Assembly: GCA_963753195.1 (NCBI GenBank)
Contig: CAVWBH010000009.1
Location: 1-64,000, forward strand
Length of the DNA: 64,000 nt
Source of the DNA: Palsa-504 sp963753195
GTDB lineage: Bacteria; Actinomycetota; Actinomycetes; Streptosporangiales; Streptosporangiaceae
Reading direction: 5' to 3'
Shown here: in pieces, positions 50,257 through 58,060 of the stretch
How the letters are laid out: the number at the start of each line of letters is the position of its first letter
Numbering within the stretch: the stretch's first letter is position 1
Notes under the pieces: generated by a model
Told to the model about the DNA's origin: nothing
Database searches by the model: none
The model's input: only the letters and a program-made list of their open reading frames with translations
Made by a program: the position numbers and the translations under genes

Positions 50257-51468
50257 TCAGGCGGCGACGGGCTGGCCGCCGAGCCAGACGCGGCGCGGCT
50301 GCAGGTCGAATGACCAGACAAACGCGCCCTCGTGATCGGCATCCCACAGCACCATGTCGGCGAGGCCGCCGCGCACCAACGCACCCCGGCCGGGGGCACG
50401 CAGCGCGTGCGCGCCGCCGATCGTCGCGGCCCGCAGCGCCTCCTCGACGCTCATCCCGAAGTAGGACACGGCCAGTGAGATCACCAGCGCCATGGACGTG
50501 ACGCCGTTACGGCCGGGGGTGTGACCCGAGGCCAGCGCGACCGTCACGCCCTGGTCGAGCAGCGAGCGGACCGGCGGCCGGGCGCGGGACTGCAGGGCCG
50601 AAGCCGGGCATACCACCGCGGCCACGCCTGCCCCGGCCAGCGCGGCGACGTCCTCCTCGGTGGCCTCGTGCAGCATGTCGGCGGACGCGCAGCCGAGCTC
50701 GGCGGCCAGCAGGGCCGCGCCGGTGCGCGAGTCCCCGCAGGCGTGCATGCGCGGCAGCAGGCCCGAACGGCGGCCCGCACTGAGGATCCAGCGCGCCTCG
50801 TCCTCGGAGAACCCGTCCTTCTCGCAGTACACGTCGACGCTGTCCGCGCCGACCGCGGAGGCATCCGCGCACCAGGAGCTCACCGCGTCGATGTAGTCGG
50901 TACGGCGCCCGAAGTACTCCGGCGGGACCGCGTGCGCGGCCAGGAACGTGATGTGCACCCGCGGCATGCCGGGCTCGCCCTCGAGCCCCCGCAGCATGCG
51001 GACATCGGCCAGTTCGCCGTCCCGGGTCAGGTGATAGCCGGTCTTGGCCTCGATGGTGGTGGTCCCGGACCGCAGCCAGTGGCCCATCCGCTCCCGCACC
51101 CCGTTGCACAAGGTCCACGGGTCGGTGCCCCGGGTGACGGTCACGGTGGAGGACACCCCGCCGCCCGCCTGGTTGATTTCCGCGGTCGACGAGCCGTTGG
51201 ACCGCATGGCGAGCTCGGCCCAGCGATTACCCGCATACACCGGGTGGGTATGGGCGTCGATCAGCCCGGGCGTGACCAGGCCGCCGCCCAGGTTCTCCAC
51301 CTGATCCACGTCCACGATGTCATCGACGACCCCGGGGATACGCTGGGGCAACTCGGCGGCGGGCCCGACCCAGGCAATCCGCTCGTCGCTGGTCACCACG
51401 GCCGCGTTGGACACGATTTCCGATCCGGTCCACAGGCGGCCGATATTGGTCAGCAGGCGTACCGTCAA
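50257..51468 (-). CDS. hutI: Imidazolonepropionase
   Basis: 403 residues, amidohydrolase of histidine degradation (4-imidazolone-5-propanoate to N-formimino-L-glutamate). Metal motif PGLIDAHTHPVYAGNR with His73 and His75; EAKTGYHLTRDGE is the family substrate loop (usual EIKSGYGL); ITFLAAHAVPPEY supplies further ligands and MHACGDSRTGAALL another, with SGHTPGRN the family's conserved Asp-containing loop replaced by SGHTPG. Those loops deviate from textbook HutI, so it could be a related amidohydrolase. No hutU or hutH gene is nearby. Confidence 0.8.
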   Translation of the reverse strand: MTVRLLTNIGRLWTGSEIVSNAAVVTSDERIAWVGPAAELPQRIPGVVDDIVDVDQVENLGGGLVTPGLIDAHTHPVYAGNRWAELAMRSNGSSTAEINQAGGGVSSTVTVTRGTDPWTLCNGVRERMGHWLRSGTTTIEAKTGYHLTRDGELADVRMLRGLEGEPGMPRVHITFLAAHAVPPEYFGRRTDYIDAVSSWCADASAVGADSVDVYCEKDGFSEDEARWILSAGRRSGLLPRMHACGDSRTGAALLAAELGCASADMLHEATEEDVAALAGAGVAAVVCPASALQSRARPPVRSLLDQGVTVALASGHTPGRNGVTSMALVISLAVSYFGMSVEEALRAATIGGAHALRAPGRGALVRGGLADMVLWDADHEGAFVWSFDLQPRRVWLGGQPVAA

Positions 51469-51799
51469 CGGCGATCCCCCCCGGGACCGGTGATCTCACG
51501 TGCCATGACCGACCACCTGCCATGCCTAGCGCATGCCGAATGCTCTTGGACAGTGGACGAGGTTCGCTTGCGCGACCCGCAGACGGTCATCACCGCCCTG
51601 CGGGCGCGATCGCCAACATATCGATTCCGATACGCTATTGCACCGCTGCCCCCGCAGACAAGCCTTTGCGCCAAATGCGCTGCAAACGGCGACCGCGGAT
51701 TAAGCCCGCCTTAGCGACTGAGAAATACGGGCCGCGGTGACGGCAATCACGTTGCTGTGCGGACGTAATCGTGTCCGCGGGAGAGCTATGGCTTCGTGG
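51469..51799. other. Intergenic stretch with one doubtful small ORF
   Basis: About 330 bases. A 69-codon plus-strand ORF (51505-51714; MTDHLPCLAHAECSWTVDEV..., with a CAKC pair) has lower third-position GC than its neighbours and no clear ribosome-binding site. It may be foreign, decayed or chance. Confidence 0.4.
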
Positions 51800-53218
51800 C
51801 TATGGTGTCGCGGCAGGGGCCAGCGCGGCCGCTTCCAGCTGCGCGGCCAGGGCCGCAGGGACCCGGGCTTCCAGCAGCGTGCCGTCGCCGCGGTGCTCGG
51901 TGCGCAGCACCTCGCCGTCGGCGTGGGCCCGCGCCACCAGGTCACCGCGGCCGTACGGCACGATCACCCGGACCTCGGCGTCCAGCCGCGGCAGCGCCGC
52001 CTCGATCGCGTCGCGCAGGGCGGGCAGGCCCGTGCCGGTCTTGGCCGAGACGCTGAGGCTGGCCGGCTCACGCGCAGCCAGGGCCTGCAGCACGACCGGG
52101 TCGGCGGCGTCGATCTTGTTCACCACGACCAGCTCGGGCACGTGGCTTGCGCCGATCTCGGCCAGCACGCCGCGGACCGCGGCGATCTGTGCCTCGGGCT
52201 CGGGGTCCGAGCCGTCGACCACGTGGACGATGAGGTCCGCCTCGGCGCTTTCCTCCAGCGTAGAGCGGAACGCCTCGACCAGCTGGTGCGGCAGATGACG
52301 GACGAAGCCGACCGTGTCGGTCAGGGTGAAAGCGCGGCCGGACGGCGTCACCGCCCGCCGCACCGCGGGGTCGAGGGTGGCGAACAGCGCGTCCTCAACC
52401 AGGACCCCGGCGCCGGTCAGCGCGTTGAGCAGGCTCGACTTGCCCGCGTTGGTGTAGCCGGCGATGACCACCGACGGCACGTCACGGCGGCGCCTGCGGC
52501 CACGCTGGACCTTCCGCCCGGTCTGCATCCCGGAGATGTCCTTCTTCAGCCGGGCGATCCGGGCCCGCAGCCGCCGCCGGTCGGTCTCCAGCTTGGTCTC
52601 GCCCGGGCCGCGGGTCCCGATCCCGCCGCCGCCGGCCACCCGGCCGCCTGCCTGCCGGGACAGCGACTCGCCCCAGCCGCGCAGCCGGGGCAGCATGTAC
52701 TGCAGCTGGGCCAGCTCGACCTGTGCCTTGCCCTCGCGGCTGCGGGCGTGCTGCGCGAAGATGTCCAGGATCAGGGCGGTCCGGTCGATGACCTTGACCT
52801 TGACCACGCCTTCCAGGGATCGCAGCTGGCCGGGGCTGAGCTCGCCATCGCAGATCACGGTGTCGGCTTCCGCCGCGGCCACGATGCCCGCGATCTCGTG
52901 GGCCTTACCGGAGCCGATGTACGTCGCGGCGTCGATCCTGCTGCGCCGCTGGATCAGGCCGTCGAGCACTTCGGAGCCCGCCGTCTCGGCCAGCCGGCTC
53001 AGCTCACGCAGCGAGTTCTCGGCGCTGGCCAGGCTGCCTTCGGCCCACACGCCGATCAGTACGACGCGCTCGAGCCGCAGCGTACGGTACTCGACCTCGG
53101 TGATGTCCTGGAGCTCGGTGGACAGCCCGGCCACCCGCCGCAGCGCGTGCCGGTCTTCTAGGTCCATGTCCCCGGGCAGATCTGGCGTGTCCGGCTGCTC
53201 GCTAAAGACGGTGCTCAT
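51800..53218 (-). CDS. hflX: GTPase HflX
   Basis: 472 residues from ATG at 53218, which follows ggaggaca. N-terminal HflX domain (AATYIGSGKAHEIAGIVAAA, VICDGELSPGQLRSLEG), the glycine-rich linker GGGGIGTRGPGETKLETDRR, and a C-terminal Obg-like GTPase with G1 AGYTNAGKSSLLNALTG, G3 LTDTVGFVRHLPHQL and G4 VVNKIDA. It splits stalled 70S ribosomes under heat or antibiotic stress. Complete. Confidence 0.96.
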   Translation of the reverse strand: MSTVFSEQPDTPDLPGDMDLEDRHALRRVAGLSTELQDITEVEYRTLRLERVVLIGVWAEGSLASAENSLRELSRLAETAGSEVLDGLIQRRSRIDAATYIGSGKAHEIAGIVAAAEADTVICDGELSPGQLRSLEGVVKVKVIDRTALILDIFAQHARSREGKAQVELAQLQYMLPRLRGWGESLSRQAGGRVAGGGGIGTRGPGETKLETDRRRLRARIARLKKDISGMQTGRKVQRGRRRRRDVPSVVIAGYTNAGKSSLLNALTGAGVLVEDALFATLDPAVRRAVTPSGRAFTLTDTVGFVRHLPHQLVEAFRSTLEESAEADLIVHVVDGSDPEPEAQIAAVRGVLAEIGASHVPELVVVNKIDAADPVVLQALAAREPASLSVSAKTGTGLPALRDAIEAALPRLDAEVRVIVPYGRGDLVARAHADGEVLRTEHRGDGTLLEARVPAALAAQLEAAALAPAATP

Positions 53219-53310
53219 TGTCCTCCGACATATCTGGTCCGCTCGTCCCGATGGTGCCACGGGACGCGCGGGATTTCATTTCATTAACGCCGGGGCCGGC
53301 TCATATCTGC

Positions 53311-53354
53311 CCGCCCGTTCGGCTCGGGCCGCAGTATTGACCCCGAACGGGCGG
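53311..53354. repeat. 12-bp perfect inverted repeat between hflX and the carboxylase
   Basis: ccgcccgttcgg (53311-53322) and ccgaacgggcgg (53343-53354) flank 20 bases. It lies between two divergent genes, so it may be an operator or a structural element. No regulator gene is adjacent. Confidence 0.55.
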
Positions 53355-53482
53355 TGGCGCGTGCCGCCGGTAAATCTCAGCCGGGCCGCTGGCCGGGGTG
53401 ATCCCGCCCGGGTGGGCGAGCCGGGTGCCGCGCAGCAGACGATCAGGGGGGTTGAGGGCGAAATGTGGGACAATCACGCCTG

Positions 53483-56400
53483 ATGCCTGAAAGCCTGCTG
53501 ATCGCCAACCGGGGCGAGATCGCCGTGCGGATCGCGCGGACCGCCGGGGACCTCGGCGTGGAGACCGTGGCGGTCTACGCCGAGGACGACGCGGCCAGTC
53601 TGCACACGCGGGCGGCGGACCGGGCGGTCGCCCTCCCAGCGGCGGGAGTGCCGGCCTATCTCGACGGGGCCGCCATTATCGCCGCCGCTCAGGCCGCAGG
53701 GTGCGGCGCCGTTCACCCGGGCTACGGTTTCCTGAGCGAGAACGGCGCGTTCGCCGCCGCCTGCGAGCAGGCCGGGCTGACCTTCGTCGGGCCCACCCCC
53801 GAAACCCTGGAGATCTTCGGCGACAAGGCCGCGGCGCGGGCGCTGGCCGAGCGCTGCGGCGTACCGGTGCTCGCGGGCATCAGCGCCGCGGTGACCCTGG
53901 AGGAGGCGCGGGACTTCCTGGTCGGCCTGGGGCCGGGCGGGGCCATCATGCTCAAGGCGGTGGCCGGCGGAGGCGGGCGGGGCATGCGGCCGGTGACGAG
54001 CCTGGCCGACCTCGACCAGGCCTTCGTGCGGGCCGCGTCGGAGGCCCGCGGCGCCTTCGGCTCGGGCGAGCTGTATGTGGAAGAGCTGCTGACCCGGGCC
54101 CGGCACGTCGAGGTGCAGATCGTGGGAGACGGGACGGGCGCGGTGGCGCACCTGTGGGACCGCGAGTGCAGCCTGCAGCGCCAGCGCCAGAAGCTGATCG
54201 AGATCGCCCCGGCCTTCGGCCTGCCCGGGGCGCTTCGGACGGGGATGCTGCGCGCAGCGGTGAGGCTCGGCTCGGCGGTGCACTACCGCGGGGTCGGCAC
54301 CGTCGAGTTCCTGGTCGACGCCGGCCCCGGCGCGGCCCCCCGCTTCGCCTTCATCGAGGCCAACGCCCGGCTGCAGGTCGAGCACACCGTCACCGAGACG
54401 GTGCTGGGCCGTGACCTGGTGGCCATCCAGCTCAGCATCGCCGACGGCGCGGACCTGGGCGGGCTCGGGCTGACCCAGGACAGCGTGCCGGCCCCGCGGG
54501 GTGTGGCCCTGCAGGCACGGGTGAACCTGGAGTCGATGACCGCCGATGGCTCGGCCCGGCCGGGCGGCGGCGTGCTCTCGGCTTATGACCAGCCCTCCGG
54601 GCCGGGCGTGCGCGTGGACGGATTCGGGTACGCCGGCTACGCGACCTCGGCGCGCTACGACCCGCTGCTGGCCAAGGTGATCGTGGCGGCCGACGACCTG
54701 GCCGCCGCCGCGGCCCGGGCCCGCCGGGCGCTGAGTGAGTTCAAGATCGGCGGGGTACGGACCAACATCGCCTTCTTGCAGGCCCTGCTGAAGAGCCCGG
54801 CCCTGGCCGCGGGTGAGCTGCACACCCGGTACGTGGAGGAGCACGCCGCCGAACTGCTGGCCGCCGCCGGGGACCGGGCCCGATACTTTGAGCCGGCTGG
54901 CGCGCCGCAGCGGCGGGCGGGCGCCCGGGTCGACCCGATGGATCCCCTGGCGCTGCTGGACCTGCAGCCCGGTGCCGGGCCGGGCGCAGACGAGGCGGCT
55001 GACGCCGGCCCGCGGGCTGACTTCCCGCCCGGGCCTGAGGGCACGCTGGCCGTGCCCGCGCCCATGCCGGGCGTGGTGATCAGCTATGCCGTGGCCGAGG
55101 GCGACATGGTGCTGCCGGGCCAGCCGGTGGCGGTCATGGAAGCCCTCAAGATGGAGCACGTGGTCCACAGCGAGGCAGCAGGCGTCGTGCGTGAGATCCC
55201 CCTGGAGGTCGGCGACTCGATCTTCGAGGGCACCCCGATCTTGTTCATCGAGCCGCGGGAGGCGGACGGCGAATACGTGGACGCGGCAGCGCCCGACCCC
55301 GAAGAAATTCGCCCTGACCTGGCCGAAGTCCAGCGCCTGCACTTCCTGGCTACCGACCAGGGCCGTCCGGCGGCCACGGGCAAGCGGCACGCCCAGGGCC
55401 GGCGCACCATCCGCGAGACCATCACCGACCTGTGCGATCCCGGCACGTTCACCGAGTACGGCCCGACGGTGACCGCCGCGCTGCTGCGCTCGGATACCTG
55501 GGACACCGTGGAAGAGCGGATGCTGCGCACCGCCGCGGACGGCATGGTGATCGGCGTCGGCCAGGTAAATGGAGAGCTGGTCGGCCCGGAGAACGCCCGG
55601 TGCGCCGTGGTGGCCTACGACTACTCGGTGCTGGCTGGCACCCAAGGCGTCAAGAACCATCAGAAGACCGACCGCATGCTCCGGATTGCCCAGCGGTACA
55701 AGCTGCCTGTCGTGCTGTATTCCGAGGGCGGCGGTGGCCGCGCGGGCGGCGGCTCGGGCCCGCCGATCCCCGAGGGCGCCGCCCGCGCCATCGGCGCGCT
55801 GTCGACGCGGACCTGGCTCGAGCTCGGCAAACTGTCGGGGCTGGTGCCGATCGTGGGCATCAATTCGGGCTACTGCTTCGCCGGCAACGTGGTCCTGCTG
55901 GGCGCCTGCGACGTGATCATCGCCACCCGGGACAGCTCCATCGGCATCGGCGGCCCGGCCATGATCGAGGGCGGCGGCCTGGGCGCCTATGCGCCCAGCG
56001 AGGTCGGGCCGGTGAGCATCCAGGAGCCCAACGGCGTGATCGACATCGTGGTGGAGGACGAGGCCGAGGCCAACGCAGTCGCCAAGACCTACCTGTCCTA
56101 CTTCCAGGGCCGCCTGGGGAGCTGGAGCACGCACGACCAGCTGCCGTTGCGTCACATCGTCCCGGAGAACCGGCGTGCGGTCTACGACATCCGCACCGTG
56201 ATCGAGACGCTGGCCGACGTCGGCACCGTGCTGGAACTGCGCCCGCGCTGGGCCACGTCGATGATCACCGCGTTCATCCGGGTCGAGGGCCACCCCGTCG
56301 GCGTGATCGCCAACAACTGCAACTCGCCCTCGGGCGGGGCCGTGGAGAGCGCGGGCGCGGACAAGGCCTCGCGCTTCATGCAGCTCTGCGACGCGTTCGA

Positions 56401-56899
56401 CATCCCGATCCTGTCGCTGATCGACACGCCGGGAAACATGGTCGGGCCGGTGGCGGAGAAGACCGCGCTGATCCGGCACTGCGCGCGCATGTACGTGGCG
56501 GGCGCCAACCTCACCGTGCCCTACTTCAACGTGGTGCTGCGCAAGGCCTACGGCCTGGGCGCCATCGCCATGGCGGCCGGCAGTTTCGACGAGACGTTCT
56601 TCTCGATCTCCTGGCCGACCGGCGAGTTCGCGGGCATGGGCCTGGAAGGCCAGATCAAGCTGGGCCGCCGCGCCGAGCTGCAGGCCATCACCGACATCCC
56701 GGCCCGGCGGGCCCGTTACGACGAGCTGGTCGCCGACGCCTACGCCTGGGCCCGGGCCCTCAACGCGGGCATGGTGTTTGAGGTGGACGACGTCATCGAC
56801 CCGGCTGACACGCGTCGATGGCTGGTCATGGGCCTGAACGCGATGCCGCCCAAACCGGCCCGGGACGGCAAGAAACGCGCCTGGATCGACACCTGGTAA
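53483..56899 (+). CDS. Single-chain biotin-dependent acyl-CoA carboxylase (BC-BCCP-CT fusion)
   Basis: 1138 residues from ATG at 53483 (product begins PESLLIANRGEIAVRIARTA). Domains in order: biotin carboxylase (about 1-445; ATP-grasp with KAVAGGGGRGMRPV, HVEVQIVGDGTG, FIEANARLQVEHTVTE), biotin carrier domain with the biotinyl Lys556 (AVMEALKMEHVV), and a carboxyltransferase (about 610-1138; beta-like part with EYGPTVTAALLRSD and alpha-like part with NNCNSPSGGAVESAGADKAS, IDTPGNMVGPVAEKTALIRH). Usually these activities are on two or more chains. The CT resembles acetyl-/propionyl-CoA and long-chain acyl-CoA carboxylases; substrate unresolved. Intact. Confidence 0.93.
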   Translation: MPESLLIANRGEIAVRIARTAGDLGVETVAVYAEDDAASLHTRAADRAVALPAAGVPAYLDGAAIIAAAQAAGCGAVHPGYGFLSENGAFAAACEQAGLTFVGPTPETLEIFGDKAAARALAERCGVPVLAGISAAVTLEEARDFLVGLGPGGAIMLKAVAGGGGRGMRPVTSLADLDQAFVRAASEARGAFGSGELYVEELLTRARHVEVQIVGDGTGAVAHLWDRECSLQRQRQKLIEIAPAFGLPGALRTGMLRAAVRLGSAVHYRGVGTVEFLVDAGPGAAPRFAFIEANARLQVEHTVTETVLGRDLVAIQLSIADGADLGGLGLTQDSVPAPRGVALQARVNLESMTADGSARPGGGVLSAYDQPSGPGVRVDGFGYAGYATSARYDPLLAKVIVAADDLAAAAARARRALSEFKIGGVRTNIAFLQALLKSPALAAGELHTRYVEEHAAELLAAAGDRARYFEPAGAPQRRAGARVDPMDPLALLDLQPGAGPGADEAADAGPRADFPPGPEGTLAVPAPMPGVVISYAVAEGDMVLPGQPVAVMEALKMEHVVHSEAAGVVREIPLEVGDSIFEGTPILFIEPREADGEYVDAAAPDPEEIRPDLAEVQRLHFLATDQGRPAATGKRHAQGRRTIRETITDLCDPGTFTEYGPTVTAALLRSDTWDTVEERMLRTAADGMVIGVGQVNGELVGPENARCAVVAYDYSVLAGTQGVKNHQKTDRMLRIAQRYKLPVVLYSEGGGGRAGGGSGPPIPEGAARAIGALSTRTWLELGKLSGLVPIVGINSGYCFAGNVVLLGACDVIIATRDSSIGIGGPAMIEGGGLGAYAPSEVGPVSIQEPNGVIDIVVEDEAEANAVAKTYLSYFQGRLGSWSTHDQLPLRHIVPENRRAVYDIRTVIETLADVGTVLELRPRWATSMITAFIRVEGHPVGVIANNCNSPSGGAVESAGADKASRFMQLCDAFDIPILSLIDTPGNMVGPVAEKTALIRHCARMYVAGANLTVPYFNVVLRKAYGLGAIAMAAGSFDETFFSISWPTGEFAGMGLEGQIKLGRRAELQAITDIPARRARYDELVADAYAWARALNAGMVFEVDDVIDPADTRRWLVMGLNAMPPKPARDGKKRAWIDTW

Positions 56900-56910
56900 C
56901 AGCGGCGCGC

Positions 56911-57986
56911 TCAGGCCGGCGGCGTCAATGGGCCGGCGCCATCGTGCTCGTCGCGGAAGGCGGCTAGGGCGGCGGCGTGCCCGGACTCGAGGGCAGCTTG
57001 CAGCAGGGCGCCGTCGGTGGCGAGGCGGCTGACCATGGGTGAGCCCGGCCGCGGGGCGGATGGAGAACACGGCGGGCGGGGCGGGGCGGGCGAGTTGGGG
57101 GCGGGGGGCGGCCTCGTAGTCGGCGAGGAGCTGGTCGTCGGCGGCCCGCCGGGACTCGCGGGCCAAGAAGGCGGCGCGCAGGGCGGGGGTCTCGCGGCGC
57201 AGGGTGGTGCGCACCAGCAGGCGGGACATGCGGGATACGCCGGATTGGTCGGAGGCGCGGCCCTGACCGGAGGCGCGGGCCTGACGGGACGCACGGCCCT
57301 GACGGGAGGCGCGGGATGGGCGGGAACCGCTGGCATGCGGGTCGGGCTGGGGGGTGGCAGCGCGGCGGGAACGCAGGACCAGGATGTGGGTGGCGCCCTG
57401 GGTGAGGGCAGTGCGGTAGGGGACGGACTCTGAGACGCCGGCGTCGTAGAAGCGGCGGCCGGCGAAGGAGACCGCCGGGCCGGCCAGCAGCGGGAGGGCG
57501 GCGCTGGCCCGCAGGGCCAGGCGCAGGTCGGCGGGGGTCCTGATGAGCGGGTGCAGGTCGGTCGACTCGCCGGTGGCGGCGTCGGTGGCCAGCGGATGCA
57601 GCTCCACCGGGCTGGCCAGCACCGCGGCGAAATCCATCGGGTACGTGGTCTGGTAGAGGTCCTCGACCAGCGCGCGGACGTCGGCCACCGGGCGGCCGCG
57701 CAGCAGCGCGGACCGGCGGATCAGGATCCGGGCGTATTCGGGCTCCGCCCAGCCGCGCAGGCCGTCGGGCCAGGCTCACCAGCCAGGCGCCGGTGATCGC
57801 GCCGGCCGAGGCGCCGTAGATCGCGTCGAAGGCCGGGATCAGGCCGAGCTCGTCCAGCGCGAGGGCCATGCCCGCGGATATGACGCCGCGCATGCCGCCG
57901 CCCTCGATAGCCAGGGCGATCCGCAGCCCGTCGTCCCGGGCCCCGGGCTGGCTGCACGCCTCCCGGCGCACCAAAAGCGCCCGCAC
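56911..57986 (-). pseudogene. Patatin-like phospholipase, broken by two frameshifts
   Basis: Start GTG about 57986. First frame gives the oxyanion region and the nucleophile (RIALAIEGGGMRGVISAGMA, IYGASAGAITGAWLVSLAR). Near 57775 the protein continues in a second frame (GLRGWAEPEYARILIRRSAL, SPVELHPLATDAATGESTDL, FAGRRFYDAGVSESVPY with the catalytic Asp). Near 57045 it moves to a third frame, ending GSPMVSRLATDGALLQAALE and HDGAGPLTPPA. The three pieces together make a full RssA/patatin-type lipase of about 350 residues with an Arg/Ser/Gln-rich repeat. As read it cannot be made; decay or sequence error. Confidence 0.8.
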
Positions 57987-58006
57987 CACTTCATGCGGAC
58001 CGGCTT

Positions 58007-58060
58007 CATGATCGTGGCCAGTTTTGGACGGTATTTGGCCATTTCTGTCCATGATCATGG
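58007..58060. repeat. Dispersed palindromic repeat, copy 2
   Basis: Begins catgatcgtggccagtttt and ends tgtccatgatcatgg, about 80 percent identical to 39820-39872. The stop codon of the following minus-strand helicase frame lies inside it (58055-58057), so it may have replaced the natural 3' end of that gene. Confidence 0.75.

Noticed and set aside
51505..51714. 69-codon ORF with a CAKC pair
   Set aside because: Lower third-position GC than real genes here, no ribosome-binding site, and no recognised family; listed only as doubtful within the intergenic entry.
53474..57688. 1404-codon minus-strand open frame
   Set aside because: It is antisense to the carboxylase for most of its length and only its first part (from 57688) belongs to the frameshifted patatin gene. 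The His/Arg/Gly-rich remainder is a shadow frame.
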